Shown here: piece by piece, positions 52,960 through 61,314 of the stretch
Layout: the number at the start of each line of letters is the position of its first letter
How positions within the stretch are numbered: the first letter of the stretch is position 1
Source of the DNA: Ottowia flava
Lineage (GTDB): Bacteria; Pseudomonadota; Gammaproteobacteria; Burkholderiales; Burkholderiaceae_C
Length of the DNA: 64,000 bases
Reading direction: 5' to 3'
Assembly (NCBI RefSeq): GCF_042680565.1
Contig: NZ_JBHUEJ010000003.1
Location: 1-64,000 of the forward strand
The notes under the pieces: generated by a model
The model's database searches: none
What the model saw: the letters and a program-made list of their open reading frames with translations, nothing else
Told to the model about the DNA's origin: nothing
Translations under genes and position numbers: made by a program

Positions 52960-54606
52960 TCAGTGGGGCCTGGCGCGCTCGATGATGGCGTGTATGTCGG
53001 CGCCGCTGCCCAGCGTGCCGAACACGTCGTGGCGCGTGGCCAGGCGCGAATCGCAGAACGCACCGAACACCGCCGCCGGCGCCGTCTGCGCCAGCAGCGC
53101 GCCTTGCACCGTCAGCGCCACGTCGCGCGCCAGCGTGCGCGCCGCGCTTTCGTTGGCCTGCACGTCCAGCAGCGTGGGCACGGCGTCGATCATGCGGTCC
53201 AGCGCGGCGTGCTGGCCGCGCGCCGGGGCCAGCTCCTGCATCAGCGCCTCGGTCACGTCGCCCTTGCGCATGGCGCGCAGCAGGTCCAGCGCCATGATGT
53301 TGCCAGCGCCTTCCCAGATGCTGTTGACCGGCATTTCGCGGTAGATGCGCGCCAGCACGCCTTCACCGCCCTCTTCCACGTAACCGTTGCCGCCCAGGCA
53401 TTCCATGGCTTCCTGCGCGAACAGGCTGCCGCGCTTGCAGATCCAGAACTTGGCGATCGGCGTGAGCACGCGCGACAGCAGCTGCTCACGCGCATCGCTT
53501 TGTTGGTCAAAAGTGCGTGCAAGGCGTATGGACAGAGCGCAAGCAGCTTCGCTCTCGATAGCAAGATCGGCCAGCACGTTCTGCATCAGCGCGTGCTCCA
53601 TCAGCGGCTTGCCAAAGGCCTGGCGCTGCGCCGTGTGGTGCATGGCCTGGCTGAGCGCCTGGCGCATCAGCCCGCTGGTGCCCAGGGCGCAGTCCAGCCG
53701 CGTCATGGTGCCCATAGCCAGGATCTGCGGCACGCCGCGGCCTTCTTCGCCGACCAGCCACGCGCTGGCACCGTCGAATTCGACTTCGGAGCTGGCGTTG
53801 GCCTTGTTGCCCAGCTTGTCCTTCAGGCGCTGGATGCGCAGCCCATTGCGGCTGCCGTCCGGCAGGACGCGCGGCAAAAAGAAGCACGACAGGCCGCCCG
53901 GCGCCTGCGCCAGCACCAGGAAGGCGTCGCACATCGGGGCCGAAAAGAACCACTTGTGCCCCGCCAGCCGGTAGCGCGCGCCCCATTCGTCCTGCCCGTC
54001 CAGCACCGCCTGCGTGGTGTTGGCGCGCACGTCGGAGCCGCCCTGCTTTTCCGTCATGCCCATGCCCATGGTCACACCGGGCTTGTCGCGCCACAGCTTG
54101 AGCGCCGGGTCGTAGGCCTGCGCGGCCAGCTTGGGCGCCCAGTCGGCGTAGATGGCCGGGTTGTCGCGCAGCGCGGGCGTGACGGCGTAGGTCATCGAGA
54201 TCGGGCACAGGATCGACGGCTCGAGCTCGGTGAACAGCATGAACGCGGCCGCGCGCTGCGTGTGGGCGTGCCCGGTGGCCTGCTCTTCTGATGCGTACGG
54301 CGTGCCGTGCAGGCCAGCGCCGGTGGCCGCCGCCATCAGCGCGTGGTAGGCGGGGTGGAACTCGACCTCATCAATGCGGTGGCCCTGCCGGTCGTGCGTG
54401 CGCAGCTCGGGCGTGTGCACGTTGGCCAGACGCGCGTGGTCCTGCATCGCGGCACTGCCAACCAGGGCGCCCAGCGCCTGCAGCCGATCGGTGGCGAGGC
54501 CCGGCGCATTCAGGCGCAGCGCGTCCTGCAAGGCCCGGTTGGCGCTGAACAGGTTGGTGTCGGCCAGCGGCGTGGGCTGGTTGAAAACCTCGTGGGTGGC
54601 GGCCAT
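52960..54606 (-). CDS. AidB-like acyl-CoA dehydrogenase
   Basis: This 548-residue protein matches AidB-type acyl-CoA dehydrogenases, longer than the usual 380 residues owing to an N-terminal extension (VFNQPTPLADTNLFSANRAL). MGMTEKQGGSDVRANTT and FLPRVLPDGSRNGLRIQRLK are characteristic, and AMECLGGNGYVEEGGE is the FAD-domain signature. E. coli AidB belongs to the Ada alkylation response and binds DNA, but many homologues are metabolic. The context here is fatty-acid metabolism. Confidence 0.88.
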   Translation of the reverse strand: MAATHEVFNQPTPLADTNLFSANRALQDALRLNAPGLATDRLQALGALVGSAAMQDHARLANVHTPELRTHDRQGHRIDEVEFHPAYHALMAAATGAGLHGTPYASEEQATGHAHTQRAAAFMLFTELEPSILCPISMTYAVTPALRDNPAIYADWAPKLAAQAYDPALKLWRDKPGVTMGMGMTEKQGGSDVRANTTQAVLDGQDEWGARYRLAGHKWFFSAPMCDAFLVLAQAPGGLSCFFLPRVLPDGSRNGLRIQRLKDKLGNKANASSEVEFDGASAWLVGEEGRGVPQILAMGTMTRLDCALGTSGLMRQALSQAMHHTAQRQAFGKPLMEHALMQNVLADLAIESEAACALSIRLARTFDQQSDAREQLLSRVLTPIAKFWICKRGSLFAQEAMECLGGNGYVEEGGEGVLARIYREMPVNSIWEGAGNIMALDLLRAMRKGDVTEALMQELAPARGQHAALDRMIDAVPTLLDVQANESAARTLARDVALTVQGALLAQTAPAAVFGAFCDSRLATRHDVFGTLGSGADIHAIIERARPH

Positions 54607-54621
54607 GGCGGTCTCCGCAAG

Positions 54622-55638
54622 TCAGATGAGTTTGACCAGCTGCTTGCCGAAGTTCTTGCCCTTGAGCAGGCCCAGAAACGCCTCCGGCGCAGCCTCGATG
54701 CCCTGGGCGATGGTTTCGCGCGGCTTGAGTTGGCCTTGGGCCACCAGCGTGCCCAACTCCTGCAGCGCCTGCGGCCACACATCCAGGTGCTCGGTCACGA
54801 TAAAGCCCTCGATCTTCAGCCGGTTGATCAGGATCAACGCGGGGTTCTGCAGCGGCAGCGGCGCACCGTCGTAGCCGGCGATCATGCCGCACACCGCCAC
54901 GCGTGCGAACGCATTGGTGCGCAGCAGCGCGGCGTCGAGGATGTAGCCGCCGACGTTCTCGAAGTAGCCGTCGATCCCCTTCGGGCAGGCTTCTTTGAGC
55001 GCCTTGGCCATGGCCTTGACGTCGCCGTGTTCACGGTAGTCGATGCAGGCGTCGAAGTGCAGTTCTTCCACCGCATAGCGGCATTTCTCTGGCCCACCCG
55101 CGATGCCGACCACGCGGCAGCCACGCGCCTTGGCCAGCGCGGCGTAGGCACTGCCCACGGCGCCGGTGGCGGCACTGACGACCACGGTTTCGCCCGCCTG
55201 GGGGTTGATGATCTGTGTCAGCCCGTACCACGCGGTGACGCCGGGCATGCCCACGGCGCCCAGGTAGTACGACAGCGGCACGTGCGTGGTGTCGACCTTG
55301 CGCAGCAGGCCCGGCGCGTTGCCGTCGACCACGCTGTATTCCTGCCAGCCGCCCATGCCCACGACCGGGTCGCCCACCTTGAACTTGGGGTGGCGCGACT
55401 CGGCCACCTCGCCCACGGTGCCGCCGATCATCACCTCGCCCAGCGGCTGCGGCGCGGCGTAGCTCTTGCTGTCGTTCATGCGGCCACGCATGTACGGGTC
55501 AAGGCTCAGGTAGTGGTGGCGCACCAGCACCTGGCCGTCGGCCAGCGCGGGCGTGTCGGCGCTGACCAGCTTGAAGTTGGACGCGGTGGCTTCGGCCTCG
55601 GGCCGGTTGTCCAGAACGATCTGACGGTTGGTCGGCAT
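54622..55638 (-). CDS. NADP-dependent MDR-family oxidoreductase (CurA-like)
   Basis: This is a 338-residue zinc-free medium-chain reductase. YLSLDPYMRGRMNDSKSY is the family hallmark. VVSAATGAVGSAYAALAKAR is the nucleotide loop, and IDGYFENVGGYILDAALLRT, VAVCGMIAGYDG and IEGFIVTEH complete the leukotriene-B4 dehydrogenase/curcumin-reductase pattern. It would reduce alpha,beta-unsaturated ketones with NADPH. ATG 55638 begins MPTNRQIVLDNRPE, as in homologues. It is 15 bp upstream of the AidB-like gene. Confidence 0.92.
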   Translation of the reverse strand: MPTNRQIVLDNRPEAEATASNFKLVSADTPALADGQVLVRHHYLSLDPYMRGRMNDSKSYAAPQPLGEVMIGGTVGEVAESRHPKFKVGDPVVGMGGWQEYSVVDGNAPGLLRKVDTTHVPLSYYLGAVGMPGVTAWYGLTQIINPQAGETVVVSAATGAVGSAYAALAKARGCRVVGIAGGPEKCRYAVEELHFDACIDYREHGDVKAMAKALKEACPKGIDGYFENVGGYILDAALLRTNAFARVAVCGMIAGYDGAPLPLQNPALILINRLKIEGFIVTEHLDVWPQALQELGTLVAQGQLKPRETIAQGIEAAPEAFLGLLKGKNFGKQLVKLI

Positions 55639-55649
55639 GGCAGGTCCTT

Positions 55650-55713
55650 TGCTATGAATGCGGTAGCTGCTTGCGCAGGTGGTTGTAGGGCTGGGGGCCG
55701 ATTTCTCTGGAAA
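55650..55713 (-). repeat. Comamonad dispersed repeat, copy 17 (reverse)
   Basis: Carries TGCTATGAATGCGGTAGCTG, CTTGCGCAGGTGGTTGTAGG and GGGGGCCGATTTCTCTGG. It lies between the thioesterase stop and the CurA-like gene's ATG. Confidence 0.85.
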
Positions 55714-55723
55714 ATCGGGCGCC

Positions 55724-56161
55724 TCAGTCGGTCGACAGCCGGCCCGGCTGGCCGCCCTGGGGCTCGGCCGGTGGCACGTACTTGAAGGTGCCGGTGGCGT
55801 GCGCACACAGCTGCCCGTCGGCATCGTAGACCGAGCCCTCGACGAAGGCCATCGACCGCGTGCGGTGCAGCAGCTTGCCGTGGCTGACCAGCGGGCGCCC
55901 GGCGGTCGCGGTGGCGGGTCGCACGAAGCTGGTCTTCATCTCGATGGTGACCACGCCCCAGCCCAGGTTGGCGCTGCGCGCCGCGGTGGCCAGGGTCACG
56001 TCCATCATCGTCATCAGGGCCCCGCCGTGCGTGACGCCGTGGGAGTTGAAGTGGATGGGTTGCACCGGAAAGTGCAGCGTCGATTCGCCGTCCTGAAAGC
56101 GCTCCAGCGTCATGCCCAGGTGGTGGATGAAGGGGATGACGGCGCCGAAGTCCAGGCTCAT
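55724..56161 (-). CDS. PaaI-family hotdog thioesterase
   Basis: This is a 145-residue hotdog-fold protein. HFNSHGVTHGGALMTMMDVT is the PaaI/YdiI signature with HGG and the catalytic acid two turns later, and TIEMKTSFVRPA follows. It would hydrolyse acyl- or hydroxyphenylacetyl-CoA; specificity is unknown. It is 31 bp after an SDR gene on the same strand and 85 bp before the CurA-like gene, so it may be part of one operon 56984 to 52024. Confidence 0.9.
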   Translation of the reverse strand: MSLDFGAVIPFIHHLGMTLERFQDGESTLHFPVQPIHFNSHGVTHGGALMTMMDVTLATAARSANLGWGVVTIEMKTSFVRPATATAGRPLVSHGKLLHRTRSMAFVEGSVYDADGQLCAHATGTFKYVPPAEPQGGQPGRLSTD

Positions 56162-56192
56162 GCGTGGCCCCCGGGTCGTCCGCGCCGCGCCA

Positions 56193-56984
56193 TCAGCCGC
56201 CCGTGACGACACTGACGCCGCCGTCCACCGCCAGCCACTGGCCGGTGATGTGCTTGCCGGCGTCGCTGGCGTACAGCAGGGTGATGCCCTTCAGGTCTTC
56301 TTCGTCGCCCAGGCGCAGCAGGGGCGAATGGCTGGCCATTTCTTCCTCGCCCAGCTTTTCCAGCGTGCCGCGCGTCATCTTGCTGGGAAAGAAACCCGGG
56401 CAGATGGCGTTGACGGTGATGCCGTGCTCGCCCCACTCGCAGGCCAGCGCGCGGGTGAAGTTGATCACCGCACCCTTGCTGGTGTTGTAGGCAATGGTTT
56501 CCATACCGCGCGGGTTGCCGCCCAGACCGGCGATGGAGGCAATGTTGATGATGCGCCCCTGCTTGCGCGCGATCATGCTTTTCTTGGCCAGGCGCTGGCT
56601 CAGCAGGAAGTAGCCGCGCACGTTGAGGTTCATGACCTTGTCCCACGCCTCGGTCGGGTGGTCTTCGGCAGGAGCGCCCCAGGCGGCACCGGCGTTGTTG
56701 ACCAGAATATCGACGTCACCCATGCGCTCCAGCGTCTCGTCGGCCAGGCGGTGGATGTCGGCTTCCTGCGCGGCGTCGGCGGCGATCCAGCGCGCGTCGA
56801 TGCCGGCGGCCTGCAGATCGGCCACGGCGCTTTCCAGCTCGTCCGCCTTGCGCGCGCTGATCATCACGCGCGCGCCCGCCTCGCCCAGCGCCTGCGCCAT
56901 CTGCAGGCCCAGCCCGCGCGAGCCGCCCGTCACCAGTGCAGTCTTGCCCTTGAGGTCGAAGAGTTGTTGAACGGTTCGGGTCAC
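56193..56984 (-). CDS. SDR oxidoreductase (gluconate 5-dehydrogenase/FabG-like)
   Basis: This 263-residue classical SDR has VTGGSRGLGLQMAQALGEAG, SARK after strand 2 (NADP preference), NNAGAAWG, INIASIAG, catalytic YNTSKGA and PGFFPSKMT. It is likely a beta-ketoacyl or polyol reductase. GTG 56984 with GGAG eight bases upstream opens MTRTVQQLF and is preferred. It heads the operon that continues with PaaI-, CurA-, AidB- and SDR-type genes, consistent with catabolism of an acyl chain or side chain. Confidence 0.9.
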   Translation of the reverse strand: MTRTVQQLFDLKGKTALVTGGSRGLGLQMAQALGEAGARVMISARKADELESAVADLQAAGIDARWIAADAAQEADIHRLADETLERMGDVDILVNNAGAAWGAPAEDHPTEAWDKVMNLNVRGYFLLSQRLAKKSMIARKQGRIINIASIAGLGGNPRGMETIAYNTSKGAVINFTRALACEWGEHGITVNAICPGFFPSKMTRGTLEKLGEEEMASHSPLLRLGDEEDLKGITLLYASDAGKHITGQWLAVDGGVSVVTGG

Positions 56985-57091
56985 GGCAAGGTCTCCAGTG
57001 TCGGTGGTTGGCAAACGCGTATTGTGCGCAGACGGTGAAAACGCCGCTGTCTCCTGTGCGATTGGACCGCACAGGCCACCGGCTTCGCCCG

Positions 57092-57967
57092 TCAGCGCAC
57101 CACCGCGCCCTGCTGGTGCACCAACACCACGCCCACCAGGATGCACCCCATGCCGAGCACGGCCCATCCGCCCAGCACGTTGCCCAGCACCGCCCAGTCG
57201 AGCAGCGCCGTGACGGCCGGCACCAGGTAGAACAGGCTGGTCACGTTGACCAGGTTGCCTCGCTGGATCAGCCGGTACAGCAGCCACTGCGCCAGCACCG
57301 AGATCACCAGGCCCAGCATGAGCGCCGGGGCCCAGAACCCCAGGCTGCCGTCCCAGCGCAGCGGCTGCAGGGCCGCAAACCCCAGGCACACCAACAGCGT
57401 GACGGCGTACTGCAAGGGCAGCACCTGCAGCGGCGCCTGCTTCACGCGCTTTTGCACGATGGCACCCAAGGTGACGCAGGCCAGCGCTGCCAGTGCATAG
57501 GCCAGCCCGGTGGTGTCAAACCCCGTGGCCTGAAGGCTCTGGCGGACCACCAATGCCAGCCCGGCCAGCGCCAGCAGCAAGCCGCGCAGGCGCGCCGCGC
57601 TGAAGCGCCGCTCCACCAGCAGCAGCGTCAGAATCGGCTGCACGCCGAGCAAGGTGGCGATCAGCCCGGGGGTGATGCCGTGCGCCATGGCCTGGAAATA
57701 GCAGACCGAATAGCACGCCACCATCAGCAGCCCTGCGAAGGCCACGGTGCGGCGCGTGCCGCGCTCGGGCAGCCACGGGCCGCGCGTCAGTGGCACCAGC
57801 AAGCCCAGCGCCATCAGAGCAACGCCGTAGCGCACCAGCAGGAGCGCCGAGGCAGAGCCGTGGTCCAGCCCCCAGCGCGTGAAGATCGCCGCGCTGCCCC
57901 ACAGCAGCACGAACAAGGACATGGCACCCCAGGTAGCCCAGGGGCGCGCCCGAAAAGAAGAAGTCAT
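57092..57967 (-). CDS. DMT/EamA-family transporter
   Basis: This is a 291-residue inner-membrane protein with ten hydrophobic segments in two EamA halves (VLLWGSAAIFTRWGL in the first; LYRLIQRGNLVNVTSLFYLV and LDWAVLGNVLGG in the second). Such proteins export amino acids or metabolites; the substrate is unknown. ATG 57967 (MTSSFRARP) is preferred over the ATG six codons upstream. A Cys/Pro-rich leader peptide and a perfect palindrome precede it (58005-58207). Confidence 0.87.
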   Translation of the reverse strand: MTSSFRARPWATWGAMSLFVLLWGSAAIFTRWGLDHGSASALLLVRYGVALMALGLLVPLTRGPWLPERGTRRTVAFAGLLMVACYSVCYFQAMAHGITPGLIATLLGVQPILTLLLVERRFSAARLRGLLLALAGLALVVRQSLQATGFDTTGLAYALAALACVTLGAIVQKRVKQAPLQVLPLQYAVTLLVCLGFAALQPLRWDGSLGFWAPALMLGLVISVLAQWLLYRLIQRGNLVNVTSLFYLVPAVTALLDWAVLGNVLGGWAVLGMGCILVGVVLVHQQGAVVR

Positions 57968-58004
57968 GGAAATTCCCATCCATCGCAAAACCAGACCGAC
58001 GCCC

Positions 58005-58018
58005 GGGCCGATCGGCCC
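58005..58018. promoter_or_regulatory. 14-bp perfect palindrome between leader peptide and transporter
   Basis: GGGCCGATCGGCCC lies 38 bp before the EamA start and 39 bp after the leader-peptide stop. It can form a GC-rich hairpin in the mRNA, or serve as an operator. Confidence 0.45.
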
Positions 58019-58057
58019 CAGCGCACAAGGAGAAAGCGAGAAACGGGCCGACGAACG

Positions 58058-58207
58058 TCAGCCCGCGTCGGCGACCGGCGGCGGCGGGCAAACGCCCGCC
58101 GTGCAGACCGATGCCGCACGGAGGATGGGAGGTGGCAGTGGACCCATGCCCACGCGCCGGCCACGCGCGGGCCGCGCGGTCAGAACATGGATGAGCAGGG
58201 ATGCCAT
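58058..58207 (-). CDS. Putative regulatory leader peptide, 49 residues
   Basis: A short ORF on the strand of the EamA gene and upstream of it. It starts MASLLIHVLTARPARGRR, continues Pro-rich, and ends VCTAGVCPPPPVADAG. Two Cys followed by four consecutive Pro just before the stop is the kind of tail found in Cys-dependent or stalling leader peptides, such as the copper-responsive CruR uORF of Bordetella (from memory). A TAGACT -10-like hexamer lies six bases before the ATG, suggesting a leaderless message. No Shine-Dalgarno is present. Confidence 0.5.
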   Translation of the reverse strand: MASLLIHVLTARPARGRRVGMGPLPPPILRAASVCTAGVCPPPPVADAG

Positions 58208-58262
58208 GCGCGCAGTCTAGCGCAGGCGCTGCGCCACCGCATGGCCAGCGGGCTGGGCCGGC

Positions 58263-60098
58263 TCAAAACGCCTCTTCGGGCAGCTGCGCGCAGGTCATGT
58301 TGCGCTGCTCGACCACCTGCAACCAGGCTTCGGTCTTGGGCAGCTCATAGGCAAAGAAATAGGCCGCAGCGCCCTCTGCACCTACGCGGGCAGCTGCATT
58401 TTTTGCAGCATCCGAGACCAGTAACAGGTCCAGCCAGACCCAGGCCAGCACCATGTGGCCGAAGGCCTGCATGTAAGGCACGGCGTTGGCCAGCGCCTCG
58501 CCCGCATCGCCGGTCGCCCACGCCGCCTTGGTCACGGCGCCCACGCGCGCCAGGGTCTGCGCCAGCGCGTTGGCGTGGGCGGCAAGCGCCGGGCGCTGCA
58601 TCGCCTGCTCGATGGTCGCGTTGATGCGCCCAGCCAGCAGTTGCAGCCCGCGCCCGCCTTCCATCAGCACCTTGCGGCCCAGCAGGTCCATGGCCTGGAT
58701 GCCGTGCGTTCCCTCGTGGATCATGTTCAGGCGGTTGTCGCGCCAGTACTGTTCGACCGGAAAGTCGCGCGTGTAGCCGTAGCCGCCGTGGATCTGGATG
58801 GCCAGGCTGTTGGCTTCCAGGCAGTTCTCGCTGGGCCAGCTCTTGGCGATGGGCGTCAGCACCTCCAGCAACAGGCGCGCTTCATCGGCCTGCGCGGCGT
58901 CGCCGGTGTGCTGCTCGTCCACCAGCTTGGCGCAGTACAGCAGCAGCGCCAGCGCACCCTCGCAATAGCTCTTTTGCGCCAGCAGCATGCGGCGAATGTC
59001 GGCGTGCTCGATCAGGCGCACAGGCGGCGCCGACGGGTCCTTGCCTGCCGGGCCCACGGGGCGGCCCTGCGTGCGCGTCTTGGCATAGTCGAGCGAAGCC
59101 TCGTAGCCTGCCAGGCCGAGCATGGTCGCCGCCATGCCGATGGCAATGCGCGCCTCGTTCATCATGTGGAACATGCAGCGCAGCCCCTCGCCCGGCTGGC
59201 CGACCAGGTAGCCGACGGCACCCGGTTGGCCGTCCACCTTGAACTGCCCTTCCCCGAAGTTCAGCAGCGTGTTGGTCGTGCCGCGCCAGCCCAGCTTGTG
59301 GTTCAAGCCCGCCAGCGACACGTCGTTGCGCACCCCGGTCAGTTGCCCGTCGGCATCGACCAGCTTCTTGGGCACGACGAACAGCGAAATGCCCTTGACG
59401 CCGGGCACCAGCTTGCCGTCGGCGCCCGGAATCTTGGCCAGCACCAAATGCACGATGTTGTCGGCCAGCTCGTGCTCGCCCGCCGAAATCCACATCTTGT
59501 TGCCACGCAACCGGTAGCGCGGGCCGAGCGGGTCGCCCGCGTCTTCCAGCACCGCGCGCGTGGCCACATCGCTCAGCGACGAACCAGCCTGCGGCTCGCT
59601 CAGGCACATCGTGCCGGTCCAGCGGCCGTTGAACTCGTTGGCGGCGAAGACGCGCTTCTGGGCTTCGGTACCGTGCGCCATGAGCAGGTTGGCATTGCCG
59701 ACGGTGAGCAGGCTCGACGAAATGCTGATCGACGCCTTGCCAAAGAACGCATTGGCCGCCGCCTCCACCAGATACGGCAATTGCATGCCGCCGTGCTCGT
59801 AGTCCTGCGCTGCGGCCAGCATGCCAGATTCGGCATAGGCTTCGCGCGCTTCGTACGTGGCGCGCGGCAGCACCACGCGCAAGCTGCCGTCGGCGTTCTG
59901 TTCGGTGCGCGGCTCTTCGGTATCCACCAGCCGGTTGAACGGCGCGTACTTCTCGCGGGCGATGCGCTCGCAGGTGTCCAACACCGCGTCGAACGTCTCG
60001 CGGGAGTGGTCGGCAAAGCGCGGTCGCTGCGTCAACGCGGAGGCATCCAGCCAGTCGTGCAGCAAAAAGTCGAGCGTGGAGCGCAGCGGTGTCGTCAT
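58263..60098 (-). CDS. Long-chain acyl-CoA dehydrogenase with C-terminal extension
   Basis: This 611-residue flavoenzyme of the AcdA/DUF-extended group catalyses the first beta-oxidation step. AGMLAAA-type ESGMLAAAQDYEHGGMQLPY, MCLSEPQAGSSLSDV, RGNKMWISAGEHEL, FHMMNEARIAIGMAA and IHGGYGYTRDFPVEQYWRDN are the family core. The C-terminal 130 residues form the helical extension seen in about 600-residue members. No electron-transfer flavoprotein gene is nearby. It lies 56 bp after the leader-peptide region and is divergent from the VOC gene. Confidence 0.92.
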   Translation of the reverse strand: MTTPLRSTLDFLLHDWLDASALTQRPRFADHSRETFDAVLDTCERIAREKYAPFNRLVDTEEPRTEQNADGSLRVVLPRATYEAREAYAESGMLAAAQDYEHGGMQLPYLVEAAANAFFGKASISISSSLLTVGNANLLMAHGTEAQKRVFAANEFNGRWTGTMCLSEPQAGSSLSDVATRAVLEDAGDPLGPRYRLRGNKMWISAGEHELADNIVHLVLAKIPGADGKLVPGVKGISLFVVPKKLVDADGQLTGVRNDVSLAGLNHKLGWRGTTNTLLNFGEGQFKVDGQPGAVGYLVGQPGEGLRCMFHMMNEARIAIGMAATMLGLAGYEASLDYAKTRTQGRPVGPAGKDPSAPPVRLIEHADIRRMLLAQKSYCEGALALLLYCAKLVDEQHTGDAAQADEARLLLEVLTPIAKSWPSENCLEANSLAIQIHGGYGYTRDFPVEQYWRDNRLNMIHEGTHGIQAMDLLGRKVLMEGGRGLQLLAGRINATIEQAMQRPALAAHANALAQTLARVGAVTKAAWATGDAGEALANAVPYMQAFGHMVLAWVWLDLLLVSDAAKNAAARVGAEGAAAYFFAYELPKTEAWLQVVEQRNMTCAQLPEEAF

Positions 60099-60188
60099 GC
60101 GCCAAATTATCGAAGCGAGTGGCGGGCGGCGCGTGTCCGATGCGTGACGCGGGTGGGTGGACCAGTGCGCGCGATACGCCCCTTTTGA

Positions 60189-60204
60189 CTGTGCTTTTAT
60201 ACAG
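60189..60204 (+). promoter_or_regulatory. LexA-type SOS box overlapping a promoter
   Basis: CTGTGCTTTTATACAG has the canonical CTGT-N8-ACAG arms and an AT-rich core. It overlaps a TTGACT -35 (60185-60190), placed to block the promoter of the VOC gene at 60254. It is 91 bp upstream of the divergent acyl-CoA dehydrogenase start, which could also be affected. Confidence 0.6.
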
Positions 60205-60253
60205 TTTTCATGCTACGCTGCCAGCCCGACACACCCCAACAGGAGCGCTTCCC

Positions 60254-60667
60254 ATGATCGACCACATGACATTTCGGGTGACCGACATCGCCCGCGCCAA
60301 GGCGTTTTACAGCGCCGCCCTCGCCCCGCTGGGCTACAGCGTGGCAATGGAAGCCAACTACGGCGCCAACATCCTCGGCTTCGCCCACCCCGACCCCACC
60401 GAACCGGACGGCAAAAAGACCGACGTGTGGTTCATCGACGGGCCCTCGCCCTTTGGTGGCCCACCCGCCACGTCGGGCTGCCACCTCGCCTGGCGCGCCA
60501 CCAGCCGCGCGCAGGTCGACGCCTTCTACAAAGCCGCCATCGCCGCCGGCGGCCGCGACAATGGCGCGCCCGGCCTGCGGCCCGACTACCACCCCAACTA
60601 CTACGGCGCCTTCGTCATCGACCCGGAAGGCAACAACATCGAAGCCGTGTGCCACATGGCGGAATAG
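60254..60667 (+). CDS. VOC-family (glyoxalase/dioxygenase fold) protein
   Basis: This 137-residue protein is of the vicinal-oxygen-chelate fold. MIDHMTFRVTDIARAKAFYS is the first module with metal-ligand His 4, GCHLAWRATSRAQVDAFYKA the second, and YYGAFVIDPEGNNIEAVCH the end with the usual Glu/His. Function is unresolved; relatives are lactoylglutathione-lyase-like. AGGAG precedes the ATG by 8 bp. A LexA-like box in the promoter suggests DNA-damage control, which is unusual for this family. Confidence 0.88.
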   Translation: MIDHMTFRVTDIARAKAFYSAALAPLGYSVAMEANYGANILGFAHPDPTEPDGKKTDVWFIDGPSPFGGPPATSGCHLAWRATSRAQVDAFYKAAIAAGGRDNGAPGLRPDYHPNYYGAFVIDPEGNNIEAVCHMAE

Positions 60668-60671
60668 GTCT

Positions 60672-60731
60672 TCGAGCCAAATAGCCGCTCCGCCCTACAC
60701 CCACTTGCGCGAGCAGCTATACAAAAGCTAG
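60672..60731 (+). repeat. Comamonad dispersed repeat, copy 18 (forward)
   Basis: Carries GAGCCAAATAGCCGCTCCGC, CCACTTGCGCGAGCAGCTAT and ACAAAAGCTAGC. It lies in the 180-bp gap between the convergent VOC and thioesterase genes. Confidence 0.8.
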
Positions 60732-60847
60732 CGATTTCGATGAAGCGGGACTGCTTCCCCGCTGCTGCATCAGCGCCGCGCGACCCGGCCCAAAGCCGGC
60801 CACCCGGTGATGACTGCCACGCCTGCAAGCAAGAAGGCGGAGTGCGC

Positions 60848-61294
60848 TCAAGCCGCTGGGGCGGGCGCCTCGGCCCGCGTCAGCGCCATCGTGCCGTTGG
60901 CCTTGACCACCAAGGTGCGTTGGCCGTCGGCCGCCACGGTGTAGACCTCGGCCTCGGCGAAGCTCAGTTGCCGCCCGGGTTTGACGACCCAGGCTTCGCA
61001 CTCCAGCGCCACGCCGCGCGCGCCACGCAGCAGGCTGGTCTTGAACTCGGCCGTCAGCACCCAGTGGCCTTCGGGCGCCTTCGTCTGCGCGACCGCGCCC
61101 ATGCTGTGGTCGGCCATCGACGCCATTACGCCGGCGTGCACGACGCCGGTGTGCTGCAAATGGCGCGGCTGCAGTTCAAGGCGCGTGCGCAGGCGCCCGC
61201 CCTCCAGGGCGACCGGCTCGATGCCCAGGTCGACCATGAAGGGCGCCATGCGAAAGAACCGGCGCAGGGTGTCCAGGTCGATCGTCGACGGCAC
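60848..61294 (-). CDS. PaaI-type thioesterase
   Basis: This 148-residue hotdog protein has GVVHAGVMASMADHSMGAVA, where the HxG motif and Asp/Glu site are expected, and LTAEFKTSLLRGARG. GTG 61294, 20 bp after the thiolase stop, opens VPSTIDLDTLRRFF; a later ATG (MAPFMVDLG) is possible. It sits at the end of the fadB-thiolase operon and would release free acids or clear dead-end CoA esters. Confidence 0.85.
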   Translation of the reverse strand: MPSTIDLDTLRRFFRMAPFMVDLGIEPVALEGGRLRTRLELQPRHLQHTGVVHAGVMASMADHSMGAVAQTKAPEGHWVLTAEFKTSLLRGARGVALECEAWVVKPGRQLSFAEAEVYTVAADGQRTLVVKANGTMALTRAEAPAPAA

Positions 61295-61314
61295 CGTGCT
61301 CTCGCGCGCGGTGC

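Noticed and set aside
53508..53570. Possible repeat copy inside the AidB-like gene (GAAGCTGCTTGCGCTCTG-like on the minus strand)
   Set aside because: The encoded residues (ESEAACALSIRLARTFD) fit the normal family sequence, so resemblance may be chance; not counted as a copy.
58384..58430. Possible repeat copy in the long acyl-CoA dehydrogenase gene
   Set aside because: Only GCAGCTGCATTTTTTGCAGC is shared in spirit; the left half of the family is missing.
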